NCBI RefSeq assembly: GCF_003258705.1
Contig: NZ_CP029480.1
Location: 3,658,001-3,722,000, forward strand
Length of the DNA stretch: 64,000 bases
DNA from: Arcticibacterium luteifluviistationis
Lineage (GTDB): Bacteria > Bacteroidota > Bacteroidia > Cytophagales > Spirosomataceae
Direction: 5' to 3'
Position numbers and translations under genes: made by a program. This document shows, one piece after another, positions 33,089-42,706 of the stretch (positions are counted from its first letter, which is position 1; each line of letters opens with the position of its first letter). The notes beneath the pieces were generated by a model, which saw only the letters and a list, made by a program, of their open reading frames with translations, was not told the DNA's origin and made no database searches.

Positions 33089-33415
33089 TCATTTCTGCAA
33101 TAAAACTTCGAGAGCCTCTAGGCGTCTTCGTGATACTTCAAACTGTTGCTTATTTTTCAGTGTAACACTCACACAATTGCCTCTACGTACCAATCCTTTC
33201 ACATCATCTACATTCACCATGGCGTTTTTATGTGTTCTATAAAAACCAAATGGCTCTAGACGCTGCTCTAACTTTTTAAGCGTGGTGGCAACTATTTTTC
33301 TAGTACCATTTCTAAATATGATGGTGGTATAATTCATATCAGCCTTTAGAGCTATTAGGTCATGAGGCTGTGCCACCATCCGTCCGCCAAGTTTTATTGT
33401 TTCCATGCTTTTCAT
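33089..33415 (-). CDS. single-domain LytTR DNA-binding protein
   Basis: This 108-residue protein is made of a LytTR domain alone: DLIALKADMNYTTIIFRNG at the start, GFYRTHKNAMVNVDDVKGL in the middle and the basic CVSVTLKNKQQFEVSRRRL end. No receiver or membrane domain is present. It is the first gene of a probable operon with two S74 repeat proteins. This repeats the arrangement at 21425-21760, where another bare LytTR gene precedes a giant surface protein. The two LytTR proteins are clearly different in sequence, so they are not a recent copy of each other. Confidence 0.88.
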   Translation of the reverse strand: MKSMETIKLGGRMVAQPHDLIALKADMNYTTIIFRNGTRKIVATTLKKLEQRLEPFGFYRTHKNAMVNVDDVKGLVRRGNCVSVTLKNKQQFEVSRRRLEALEVLLQK

Positions 33416-33430
33416 TTATTGATGCAAATA

Positions 33431-33450
33431 GTATTTAGGATGTTAAATAC
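33431..33450. promoter_or_regulatory. inverted repeat upstream of the LytTR-S74 operon
   Basis: GTATTTA-6 nt-TAAATAC lies 16-35 bp before the LytTR start codon, a position suited to an operator. Half-site GTTAAATAC recurs at 33556-33564. In the remaining gap (33416-33724) I see no gene. Confidence 0.35.
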
Positions 33451-33724
33451 TTTGCTCAATTTACAGCACCTCGCTTATGTCAAGAACTGCGGTATTGTAT
33501 ACGGCATAGGAAAAGCCATAACTGACAAAAAATTCTATTTACCGGCAAAAACTTTGTTAAATACGGCCATAGCTGAATAATAAAAATAGAAGGTTTGATA
33601 TAGGGGAAGGAAGCCTTTTTTAGATGCGGTGTGGAAATTCGGCTTTTCAAGACATCTAAGGGTCTTATTAAAATAGCTTGGTCAAAAATATTTCCCTATT
33701 GATAATTGTAAACATGGCAAAATC

Positions 33725-34444
33725 TTACGGACGCTCCTTAAACCATGCAGATACTTCGGATTTTCTAGTTCGGCTTACATTTAGTCTCTCTCCGTTTTTT
33801 AGTACAACTCCAGAGTATGCTCCCCAAACTACTTTTTCAATATGAGCTGTGTTTATTAAAAACTTGGCATGACTTCGAAGAAATTGCTTCGCAGACAATT
33901 CGGACTCCATCCACTTGAGATTTCTGCTTATTTCAGTAGTTTCTCCAGAAACCCGATGAATCATGGAATAGCCTCCTTTTGCTTCAATAAAAAGAATTTC
34001 TTTAAAGGGAACATTAATGGTTTCCTGCTTCCCGTTAAAAGTGAAAACCTCCGCTGCTTCTATTTTTCTTTTGGCTTTTCTCTCTATGATAGCATCCAAA
34101 GTTTCTATCAATTCCTCCATAATAACGGGCTTGACAATATAGCCAGAGGCATGATGACGATAGGCTTTCAGTGCATACTCATCGTGTGCGGTAGTGAAAA
34201 TAACGTCCGACACTTTTAAATCAATGGCCTTAAAAAGCCCAAAACCTTCCTCTTCGGGCATATGAATATCCAAAAAGATAAAGTCAGGCTGATGCGTTTC
34301 TAATAGCCGTACTCCCTCACTCACAGAGCTCCCCTTTCCCAAAATTAGGATTTCATAAGAAACATAGTCTAACTGCTTTTCTAAGGTTCGCAGGCAATGT
34401 TCCTCATCATCTATCAGAATAGCGGTGTAAATATGTTTTGACAT
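33725..34444 (-). CDS. LytR/AlgR-type response regulator
   Basis: The 239-residue protein has a receiver domain (residues ~6-120) with acidic pocket IDDEE and phospho-acceptor Asp59 in FIFLDIHMP. A LytTR DNA-binding domain follows (~140-235), with LFIEAKGGYSMIH and FLRSHAKFLINTAHI. It acts in the cytoplasm as partner of the histidine kinase encoded 150 bp upstream on the same strand, a standard LytS/LytR arrangement in Bacteroidota. Target genes are not known. The neighbouring surface-protein operons with their own LytTR regulators are plausible candidates (inference). Confidence 0.93.
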   Translation of the reverse strand: MSKHIYTAILIDDEEHCLRTLEKQLDYVSYEILILGKGSSVSEGVRLLETHQPDFIFLDIHMPEEEGFGLFKAIDLKVSDVIFTTAHDEYALKAYRHHASGYIVKPVIMEELIETLDAIIERKAKRKIEAAEVFTFNGKQETINVPFKEILFIEAKGGYSMIHRVSGETTEISRNLKWMESELSAKQFLRSHAKFLINTAHIEKVVWGAYSGVVLKNGERLNVSRTRKSEVSAWFKERP

Positions 34445-34595
34445 AAATTTTTCCTTTTATCAGGGCTCTAGTATCGTGTAATCGTTTGACTACGTTCACA
34501 TCGGATTTACTCAAAATTTAATTTTAGCATTAAATGTATTTATCACAAGCCATCCTTCGTAAACGACATAGCAATTCATTTAAAACACTCAAGGT

Positions 34596-36557
34596 TTATT
34601 TTGACCTTATTTTAAGATTTTCAAAACTAAAAATTGCTTGAGCTCCCTTTTTATCTGTTCTATCAGAAATTTCCAAACGTCCTTTGATGCCATGCACCTT
34701 TTCTATCAAAGACAACTTTTCTTTCACAATTGCTAAGCCATAAGATTTGTGAGCCGACTTTTCTTTAGGTTTCAAGCCCGTTCCATTATCCCGTATAATA
34801 ACTTGAAGACCATTGGCTGTACTTTCTGTGCTAATTTCTATCAACCCATCAGCTTTTAAAGACATCATGCCATGCCACACGGCATTTTCTAATACAGGCT
34901 GAAGCACCATGGAAGGTATCTCAAGATTTAAAACATTGGAATCTTTCGGTGCCGAAATTTTATACGTAAATCTTTTACCAAACCTCAGCTGCTCTAGGTC
35001 TAAATAGTCTTTCGCAAAATCTAACTCTCGCCTTAATGTATTAAAGGTTTCCTTAGAATTTTTCAGTGTATTCCTCATGGTTCTGGCATATTTTGCCAAG
35101 AACTGAGAGGCTTCCATAGGTTTTTCTGAAAGTACTATATCATTTATAGAGTTTAGGGAGTTAAAAAGATAATGTGGGTTCATTTGTAGCTGCAAGCCAT
35201 TCAGCTGAGACATCATCAAGCTAGACTTGGTCTTTTCATTTTCTGAATATAGCTTTTCTATCTCTAGGTCTTTCTTGCTTTGCTCAAGCTGTTGATTAAG
35301 TAGTTTGTTCAATTCCGACTCAAGCTCCTTCTTTTCACTTAACTCTTTAATAGTAGACTCCTTATATGCCTTATGGGTCTCTTCTTTTTGCCAAGTCTTA
35401 TATCCAATAGCAAAAAAGAAAACAACAATCTCAACTAAAAAGCTCAATTCTAAATGGTTAAAACCAGATAAATAATAGGGTATAAATTCAAGATTACTCC
35501 TTAACGTAGCACTTGTCGAATTGCTATACAAAATTTGATACTCCAGCATAGTCCCTATAGAAACAGCCAATGAACCAATTATAATAAACCACTTTATGCC
35601 TCCCTTGATATAGAAAATTATCCTGTACAACACGAATAGACCAATAGCAAATGAGCCTAAATGCAACTTGGTCATCACTTCGTTAGCTGGGCTTTGACCA
35701 TAAGTAGTGTACAGGTAAAATGAATTTAGCAATCCCACAGAGAAGACATAAAACTGGAAGATAATGGACCATTTATATGCAACTCTCTCTTGACTTTTAA
35801 ACTCTAAGAAGTTCATCACAAACCTGGAATAAAAAACATAGGTCAAAGGTTGTAGTGCTATGGATACTACGATGTATAATTCAGGCCTATTAGGAAATAA
35901 AAAGTGTGTTAAATAAATGTCATCTGAGAGGAATAGAAAAAAGCAGATAATTACAAGGAGGTATTGCGAATAGTAGTTGTAATAATTATTCTTGTAAAAG
36001 AAATAATTGAATAGGGAATATATCAAAAACCAAAGTAGTGCGAGTATCACTAAAACATTGATAAAGCTTGAAATGAGGTAGTTATCTTTAAAATATTCTA
36101 CTCCCCTTTTTATCTCTACTCCTTTTATTAAAACGGGTTGATGAAAATATTTTGTGGAAGAAAGATTCTCTGAAGTTGATATTAGCTTATTATATCCTGA
36201 CTTAAGTTTGATTGGAATAAATACCCTAGCATACCTACTCTCAAGCATTCCATCAGGTTGAAACCTTCCGCCAAAGTAAGATGTGGTATCAGCCTTGTTA
36301 ATCACCTTTAGGTGCACTTTTTCGGCATCTCCCGCAAAAAAAAGAAACGTTTCGGTTTCTGTTAATTCAATAAAATTGGTCTTAGTCGTTTTCTCTGTTA
36401 GCCTCTCCAAGGAGTTAACCTCATTGCCCCAGAAAATATTAGCTAAAGAATCCAAGCAGTTTTTACAAAGCGGGATTTTTTCAACAGATAGGTTCTGAGC
36501 TACTGAGGCACCATTGAAAATTATAAAAACAAGAAGTAAGCTAATCTTTTTTAACAT
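34596..36557 (-). CDS. LytS-like sensor histidine kinase (7TM type)
   Basis: The 653-residue protein has a signal peptide (ending GASVAQ), an extracytoplasmic beta-rich N-terminal region (~22-150) and about seven membrane helices (~160-400), as in 7TMR-DISM sensors. A coiled coil follows, then a His_kinase domain of the LytS kind with LQMNPHYLFNSLNSI (His462), and a GHKL ATPase with LENAVWHG (N box) and IRDNGTGL (G box). It probably senses a ligand outside the inner membrane and phosphorylates the response regulator downstream. The signal is unknown. Confidence 0.92.
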   Translation of the reverse strand: MLKKISLLLVFIIFNGASVAQNLSVEKIPLCKNCLDSLANIFWGNEVNSLERLTEKTTKTNFIELTETETFLFFAGDAEKVHLKVINKADTTSYFGGRFQPDGMLESRYARVFIPIKLKSGYNKLISTSENLSSTKYFHQPVLIKGVEIKRGVEYFKDNYLISSFINVLVILALLWFLIYSLFNYFFYKNNYYNYYSQYLLVIICFFLFLSDDIYLTHFLFPNRPELYIVVSIALQPLTYVFYSRFVMNFLEFKSQERVAYKWSIIFQFYVFSVGLLNSFYLYTTYGQSPANEVMTKLHLGSFAIGLFVLYRIIFYIKGGIKWFIIIGSLAVSIGTMLEYQILYSNSTSATLRSNLEFIPYYLSGFNHLELSFLVEIVVFFFAIGYKTWQKEETHKAYKESTIKELSEKKELESELNKLLNQQLEQSKKDLEIEKLYSENEKTKSSLMMSQLNGLQLQMNPHYLFNSLNSINDIVLSEKPMEASQFLAKYARTMRNTLKNSKETFNTLRRELDFAKDYLDLEQLRFGKRFTYKISAPKDSNVLNLEIPSMVLQPVLENAVWHGMMSLKADGLIEISTESTANGLQVIIRDNGTGLKPKEKSAHKSYGLAIVKEKLSLIEKVHGIKGRLEISDRTDKKGAQAIFSFENLKIRSK

Positions 36558-36795
36558 CGCTTATTCTTTGCTTTTATTGATAAATTTGATTTTTAGAAAG
36601 TAGTAAATTAAAAAAGAGGCTCAATGTCAATCTGCTTCGTGAGGCCTTTTAAACTTAGTAAACAGCACCTCCGAACTATTATTTTCACAATGTATTAAAA
36701 TTTATCAAAACCATAAGTAGCCAAACCGTCTTGTCTTAGAAAGAGCTTTTGTGGTTTTAGGCGAATTTAATAAGCATTAATACGGTTTAACTTCT

Positions 36796-38631
36796 ATGGC
36801 TCCTCCTGCACTAAAAACATTAAAACCGAAAACCTTCAACTTCAAAGAAAGCTTTGAAGCTTTACGGTACGTTCCCAGATTTTTTAAGAAAGTAAGGGAA
36901 GTAAGTCCGCTACTCTTTTTCTTCAATATTCTTTCAAGACTCATTGATGCCATTACGCCAGTTTTGATGCTTTGGGTAGGTAAAATGATTATTGACGAAG
37001 TTATTTTACAAGTAAGCCTTCCCGAAAAAGACCTCAAACAGCTTTGGATTTTGGTGGGTGTGGAATTAGGTCTTGCCATATTGTCTGACCTTTTAAAACG
37101 TGGTGTTAACCTTACCGATGCACTTTTAGGCGACCAATATTCTAATGCATCATCTGTAGAACTTATACAGAAAACAGCAGAGCTAAATTTAGAACAACTA
37201 GAAGACGCTGAGTTTTACGACAAACTAGAAAGGGCTAGACGCCAAACCACCAACAGAGTGGGTTTAATGTCAAATATTTTGACGCAAACGCAGGATGTCA
37301 TTGTCATTGTTTCTTTGCTAACCGGTTTGGTGGTTTTTGAGCCTTGGCTCATTGTGCTACTCATAGTTTCCATTATCCCGACGGTTATCAACGAAATCAA
37401 ATTTAGTGGCACCAGTTATTCTTTATCGCGTAGCTGGACATCTGAACGCCGCGAATTAGACTACCTCCGCTATGCAGGTGCTTCTGACGTTACCGCCAAG
37501 GAAGTTAAGCTTTTTGGACTGGCAGATTATCTGGCAAATAGATTTAAAATCTTGTCAGACAAATATTACGAAGCGAATAAAAAACTATCCATTCAGCGAG
37601 CCTCATGGGGTTCTGTATTTAATGTTTTGGGAACGGGAGCTTATTACGGAGCCTATGTTTTGATTCTTATGAGAACGGTGGCTGGCGTGCTGACCATAGG
37701 AGATTTAACCTTCTTGTCGGGTTCATTTAGCAGTCTCCGTAATAAATTACAGGGCTTTTTTACGCGTTTCACGCAAATCACAGAAAGCTCTCTTTACTTA
37801 AAAGACTACTTTGAGTTTTTAGACATTAAAAATGAAGAGACTGGCCATGATGAACATTTACCCTTACCAAAGGAAATCAAAACAGGTTTCGAGTTTAAAA
37901 ATGTAGGTTTCCATTATCCAAACTCAGAAAGATGGGTGGTGAGAGGTATCAATTTCAAATTACTAGCTAATGAGAAACTGGCTTTTGTAGGAGAAAACGG
38001 AGCAGGAAAAACGACTTTGATAAAACTTCTTCTACGATTTTACGACCCTACGGAGGGTCAAATATTACTGGAAGGAATTGACATCAAAAAATACGACAGA
38101 GCAGCTTATCAGCAATATTTCGGAGTGATTTTTCAGGACTTTGTCAAATATGAACTGACCATAAGGGAAAATGTGGCGGTTGGGAAAATTGACCAAATAG
38201 AAAACGTAAATCAATTAGAAAACGCCGCTGAAAAAAGTTTGGCAAATCAGGTGATTGACGAAATGCCTTCTGGTTTAGACCAGCAGTTAGGAAGGCGTTT
38301 CAAAAACGGTAAAGACCTTTCTGGCGGACAGTGGCAAAAAATAGCTTTGGCGAGAGCCTATATGAAAGATGCCAAAGTCTTGATTTTAGATGAGCCTACC
38401 TCCGCCTTAGACGCCAGAGCCGAGTTTGAGGCCTTTCAGCGATTCATAGGTTTGACCAAAGGAAAAACCGCTGTCATTATCTCTCACAGGTTTAGCACCG
38501 TAAGAATGGCAGACCGAATCATGGTGCTAAAAGACGGCAAAGTGCTAGAAATAGGCACACATGAAGAGCTCATGGGTAATGCTGCCTTATATTCTGAACT
38601 CTTTAATCTTCAAGCGGCGGGGTATCAATAA
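36796..38631 (+). CDS. ABC exporter, fused membrane and ATPase domains
   Basis: The 611-residue half-transporter has an N-terminal membrane domain with about six helices (~35-330). Its nucleotide-binding domain carries Walker A GENGAGKTTL (from residue 399), signature LSGGQWQKIA (508-517), Walker B VLILDEPTSALD and an H-loop in VIISHRFST. It resembles MsbA/HlyB-type exporters that dimerise in the inner membrane. The substrate is not readable; lipid or peptide export are both possible. The last 35 bp, encoding LFNLQAAGYQ and the stop, occur again at 42707-42741 with two silent changes. The convergent giant gene ends only 3 bp away. Confidence 0.92.
   Translation: MAPPALKTLKPKTFNFKESFEALRYVPRFFKKVREVSPLLFFFNILSRLIDAITPVLMLWVGKMIIDEVILQVSLPEKDLKQLWILVGVELGLAILSDLLKRGVNLTDALLGDQYSNASSVELIQKTAELNLEQLEDAEFYDKLERARRQTTNRVGLMSNILTQTQDVIVIVSLLTGLVVFEPWLIVLLIVSIIPTVINEIKFSGTSYSLSRSWTSERRELDYLRYAGASDVTAKEVKLFGLADYLANRFKILSDKYYEANKKLSIQRASWGSVFNVLGTGAYYGAYVLILMRTVAGVLTIGDLTFLSGSFSSLRNKLQGFFTRFTQITESSLYLKDYFEFLDIKNEETGHDEHLPLPKEIKTGFEFKNVGFHYPNSERWVVRGINFKLLANEKLAFVGENGAGKTTLIKLLLRFYDPTEGQILLEGIDIKKYDRAAYQQYFGVIFQDFVKYELTIRENVAVGKIDQIENVNQLENAAEKSLANQVIDEMPSGLDQQLGRRFKNGKDLSGGQWQKIALARAYMKDAKVLILDEPTSALDARAEFEAFQRFIGLTKGKTAVIISHRFSTVRMADRIMVLKDGKVLEIGTHEELMGNAALYSELFNLQAAGYQ
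38597..38631 (+). repeat. 35-bp direct repeat, left copy (end of ABC exporter gene)
   Basis: Pairs with 42707-42741 at 33 of 35 positions. It covers the final codons and TAA of the ABC gene. Confidence 0.9.
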
Positions 38632-38634
38632 TAG

Positions 38635-41600
38635 TTATTCTGGACAGCCTTCTATTGACGCCTCAAAACTTCCCATATTGATGATTTTCGTTTCAAAACC
38701 AGGGTTGAGAATTACATTATTTTCAGCCTTAAAAACCGAAGTAGAACTATCCTTTACTTTATTAGTTGCAGTTATTTTTTCTGCCCTTGGATTTGTCACT
38801 TCGTTTTCCTCTATATCTAGTAATGTGGAATATAGATCCTTTACTTCAGGACACTCCTCCGTTAATGAATAGGTGATTTTTGAGAACCCATTGGACTTAT
38901 TACTAACAGCACTGCTCAACAATGCTACCCCATCAGAATCATACATGTGAATAGAATTATAAAAGTATTGGCCTAAGGTAGCTTCTAGGGTTTCAAAGAT
39001 TAATTGATTTTCGCTGTAAGTCAGTTTCACCTTATAAAGATTGTTTTCTGGAACGCTATAAGGCACGCTGACCTTGAAATAAAAAGGCTTTCCATTAAAC
39101 ACCCAAACAAACCAATCTTCATCCTCAATGTAATCAATGCATAAAATTTCACTCTCATAATTGATTGTCTTTATTTTAGAAGACGAAGTATGGATATCAT
39201 TCATTTCTAAAGGATCACAATCAAGCCTTATATGCTTGGTCATTATATCTGATATACAATTTTCTGTTTTACAAATGGCCTTATATGCTTTTGATTTAGA
39301 AAGCGTCTCTACCCTCGTAGTTCCGTCAAAACCATTGTCCCATTGAATAGTTCCATTGGTACAATTTTGAATTGACAGGCTAACACTTTCTCCTGACGTA
39401 ATAAAATCATTGGACGATTGAATAAATGAATTCGGTTTATCAAAAGCTTTTACATTTAAAACACCATGACTTAATGGACCAATAAAGCCGTTTTTTCGAA
39501 TTACTCGTAAACGATAGTCTCCTGAAGAAACAAAGTTTGGCAAGGTAAACTCTAAGTCAAACTTAGTTTCGTTCGCACTAAAATTCCTATTGATAAGCGT
39601 CAAACTATCAGCAATTAATGTTGAGCCAGTAACATCCACTAATTGCAAAACCAAACTATCTGCTCTGAATGGGTACCCCAGATCTTTCACTTCCATTTTG
39701 GCAAAAATCTTTTGTCCTTTGCAAACTGAAATTGAGTCAAATAATAATAGAGTCTCGCAAGTATTAGTTTCATAAACTCGTTCGCAATCACCACTTTTTA
39801 AAACTATACTATACCTACCAGGACTTGGTATACTTAAATTAGGGCCTGTTTCAGCTAATTCTCTTAGCCCTCCAGTTGAATTTTCCATCCCATACCATTT
39901 CCAAGTAACCCCGGAATTTAAAGAGGTATAATTCAATATATAGTTAGCAGACCCAGAGTTATCACAAAGGGGGGCTGATCCTGAATTACTTAAATAAGGA
40001 TAAACATTTTCACCAAATATATTTCCTTCACTCACCACTTCATTAGATTCAATGGTTTGGCCTAATGAGTTAGTAACTTTTACTTTAAAGGTTCCTACTC
40101 TACTATCATACAAATATGCAGAGGTATGCCCTGTCATAACGGTATTGTTATAAAACCATTGATATGTATAACTTCCACCATTTGGATAAGCCGAATAGTT
40201 AGGTTTCGAAGAGCAATCACCTGAATTACGAAGATATGCCTCGGAAGGAAAACAATTATTAGAAACTAAATTTAATTCAAAAGAACTTTCAATAAAGCTT
40301 GGGTTTAGTATTGGTATAGTATTTCCTATTACCATAACCTTATACTTAGTACCAACCACATAATAAGGAGGTATTGGTAGTTTTATAGAATTTAAAGAAT
40401 CTTCCCAAGTAAAATAATTGTGAGTTATATTTGATGACAAATCCTTCAGACCTACTAATACATTAAAATCCTCCCCCCAATTACCAGTTTTTTCAAAAGG
40501 AATTTCTATTATATCACCAGCACATACATCCAGACTAAGGGGTTCCATTAATTTAATAGAAGGTCGATCTTCAATATTGATAAGGACATCATTTGCCGTC
40601 AAATCATATCTGCCAAGAAAATCACATCCTGTAGAAATTTCACTTACAATGTACCTTCTAGACGCTTGAGGACTAACCTTAATGATTGCTGGATTAACTT
40701 TTGAGAAATAAGATTTTTCAAATTTTCCGTCATCAATTGTAAAATTGAAAGGTCCTGTATTACCAGTAAATAATAATTTCAATGAGACTGTATCTCCTTT
40801 TTCAATCAACTTAGTTGAAAAATCATCTTTTGTTGAAAACATTACATCTTCTTTACTAAAAGAAAATGCTCGAGATGTAGAACTACACAAACCATTGTTT
40901 ATCTCCAATTTATAGAAACCTGGAATTGACACCGAAATAACGGAATCCACCACATTCAAATTAGAATATTCAGAATTCCTTTTGTCGGAGTATAGCCATT
41001 TATAACTGTAAGAAGCGTTGGGCGAGCTTGCTTTAAGTATAACTTCTTTGTCATTTAAACAGCCACTTCCTTCAATTATTTCTATTCCCGCTTGAAAGGG
41101 CTTGATAAAAACTTCATAAGGTCTTGATGTACTATTATAATCATTTTCATTGTAAACTCTTACTTTATAATTTCCTGAATTATATACAAAATAATATGAA
41201 TTGATAGCTCCAGGGATTGGTTCATCTTCAAAAAACCACTGATAAAGAGCCCCAGTAATTTCACTTGTAGTAGGGTAAGCTTCTAGTCTAAGCCCAAAGC
41301 AACTCGTTTCGCCTTCGGATGATTTTATAATAGCCTCCGTAGGACACCCTACCTCAGTAACCGTAAAATTAAATGCACTCTCAACTGAGGTAAAATAAGG
41401 CACTATACCAGTCGCACTAAGTTTAAATCGAGTGTTTAATTCCGCATTAGGTGAAACAGTTATTGGTAAAGGGTTCTGAAAAGAAGTTCCAAAGGAATAA
41501 GCAGACCCAGTTTCTGGCACTAAAATCATACTAACTTTATTATTTTGAATATCCCATGTCCCTATTTTGCTGTAATCAATAAATAATGTCTCTCCTGCAC

Positions 41601-42576
41601 AAACTTCCAAATCTTCAGGCGATTCAAAATTTACGCTTGTACTATCATCTATTATAGCAACCTGACGGCTTCCTTGACTGTTCAAAAAGGTTCCACATCT
41701 ATTTTGGGAAAAATATGTATTGACCGTAAATTGCCTATTCATAGTCGGAACAACCTTTAAATTAAAAGGTGATTCTATCATGGTAAATCCCGTACTACCT
41801 TTGCCATTTTCCAACCTCCCCTCAAAAGGTAAATCAGGTCCGATTAATTCGGCAAACAAATTCAAAGTATCTCCTACTGCTAAAATATTGTCCGCAACAA
41901 GATCACCATTATCATTCTTTAATCTAAGAACTCCTTCTGATAACAAATAAAAACTATTTGAATTAAAAGGAAGATTGACCCCATCAAAAACAGAAACTTG
42001 ATATCTTCCAGAAGCAACTGTTTTCAAAGTACTATCAGTGGCACTTGGTATAGCCTCATATTGATAATTTGACGTATTCTGTTTATACCATTGGTAACTA
42101 TACGATGGATTTGAAGGTACTATCTTCATGGTTACCGAATCTTGGTTATTGCAGGTTGTTGGAATATCAGCAATAATACTGGGAAGAGAAGAGTTTATTT
42201 TGTCACCAGTATTTTCTGGCTTTGAAAATGTAGTGTTTGGTGCATTCTCCGTATTACTATAACATTGTTTTAATTCAACATTATTGGATGAGTACAAAAT
42301 ATCTTCAAACTTAAACTTCACGGAATAAATTCCGGGCTCCAAAACTTCTAAATATGGTACACCAGTAGTAGTAAATACTATGTCATTTTTCACCCAAGTA
42401 TAAGGCGTATCAGAAATACTATTAACTTCTAGGCTAACATGATTGTTTTCACAAACAGTTCTGGACCCATTATGATAATTGACTTTTAATTCTATTTCTC
42501 TAAATTCAGTTTGAGCATTACTAGAAAAAATGAAAATAAAATTTATTAGTAGAAGTAGAAAAAGTGGGTTCCTCAT
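38635..42576 (-). CDS. giant secreted Ig-like surface protein (1313 residues) ending in Gly-Cys-Pro-Glu
   Basis: A signal peptide ends near FSSNAQ (residue ~22). The body is Ig/PKD-like: repeated YxWxxxN and SGxYxVxV strand patterns with paired cysteines. An approximately two-fold repeat of ~360 residues can be seen, from CNNQDSVTMK (~142) and again from CLNDKEVILK (~502). Each half contains VCAGE/DxxxI-, FKLSATG/YKVMVIG- and YQWFF/YQWFY-type landmarks. The C-terminal domain has VILNPGFETK and ends IEGCPE, without a type IX sorting domain. A surface or adhesive role is inference. The gene is bracketed by two copies of the neighbouring ABC exporter gene end and looks more AT-rich than its flanks by eye. 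Confidence 0.88.
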   Translation of the reverse strand: MRNPLFLLLLINFIFIFSSNAQTEFREIELKVNYHNGSRTVCENNHVSLEVNSISDTPYTWVKNDIVFTTTGVPYLEVLEPGIYSVKFKFEDILYSSNNVELKQCYSNTENAPNTTFSKPENTGDKINSSLPSIIADIPTTCNNQDSVTMKIVPSNPSYSYQWYKQNTSNYQYEAIPSATDSTLKTVASGRYQVSVFDGVNLPFNSNSFYLLSEGVLRLKNDNGDLVADNILAVGDTLNLFAELIGPDLPFEGRLENGKGSTGFTMIESPFNLKVVPTMNRQFTVNTYFSQNRCGTFLNSQGSRQVAIIDDSTSVNFESPEDLEVCAGETLFIDYSKIGTWDIQNNKVSMILVPETGSAYSFGTSFQNPLPITVSPNAELNTRFKLSATGIVPYFTSVESAFNFTVTEVGCPTEAIIKSSEGETSCFGLRLEAYPTTSEITGALYQWFFEDEPIPGAINSYYFVYNSGNYKVRVYNENDYNSTSRPYEVFIKPFQAGIEIIEGSGCLNDKEVILKASSPNASYSYKWLYSDKRNSEYSNLNVVDSVISVSIPGFYKLEINNGLCSSTSRAFSFSKEDVMFSTKDDFSTKLIEKGDTVSLKLLFTGNTGPFNFTIDDGKFEKSYFSKVNPAIIKVSPQASRRYIVSEISTGCDFLGRYDLTANDVLINIEDRPSIKLMEPLSLDVCAGDIIEIPFEKTGNWGEDFNVLVGLKDLSSNITHNYFTWEDSLNSIKLPIPPYYVVGTKYKVMVIGNTIPILNPSFIESSFELNLVSNNCFPSEAYLRNSGDCSSKPNYSAYPNGGSYTYQWFYNNTVMTGHTSAYLYDSRVGTFKVKVTNSLGQTIESNEVVSEGNIFGENVYPYLSNSGSAPLCDNSGSANYILNYTSLNSGVTWKWYGMENSTGGLRELAETGPNLSIPSPGRYSIVLKSGDCERVYETNTCETLLLFDSISVCKGQKIFAKMEVKDLGYPFRADSLVLQLVDVTGSTLIADSLTLINRNFSANETKFDLEFTLPNFVSSGDYRLRVIRKNGFIGPLSHGVLNVKAFDKPNSFIQSSNDFITSGESVSLSIQNCTNGTIQWDNGFDGTTRVETLSKSKAYKAICKTENCISDIMTKHIRLDCDPLEMNDIHTSSSKIKTINYESEILCIDYIEDEDWFVWVFNGKPFYFKVSVPYSVPENNLYKVKLTYSENQLIFETLEATLGQYFYNSIHMYDSDGVALLSSAVSNKSNGFSKITYSLTEECPEVKDLYSTLLDIEENEVTNPRAEKITATNKVKDSSTSVFKAENNVILNPGFETKIINMGSFEASIEGCPE

Positions 42577-42706
42577 TTCTTGTTAAGTGGATTATTTTTG
42601 AGTTCATGATTATAATGCAATTTATATTAATTTACTTTTTCGTTTGTCTCTCCTCTAAAATTATTCTACTTGCTAATTTAAATGAGCTAGTAAACCTTCT
42701 ATTAAA

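Noticed and set aside
33362-33580. Plus-strand ORF of 72 residues overlapping the LytTR start
   Set aside because: It is antisense to the LytTR N-terminus and runs through the leader palindrome; no protein-like features.
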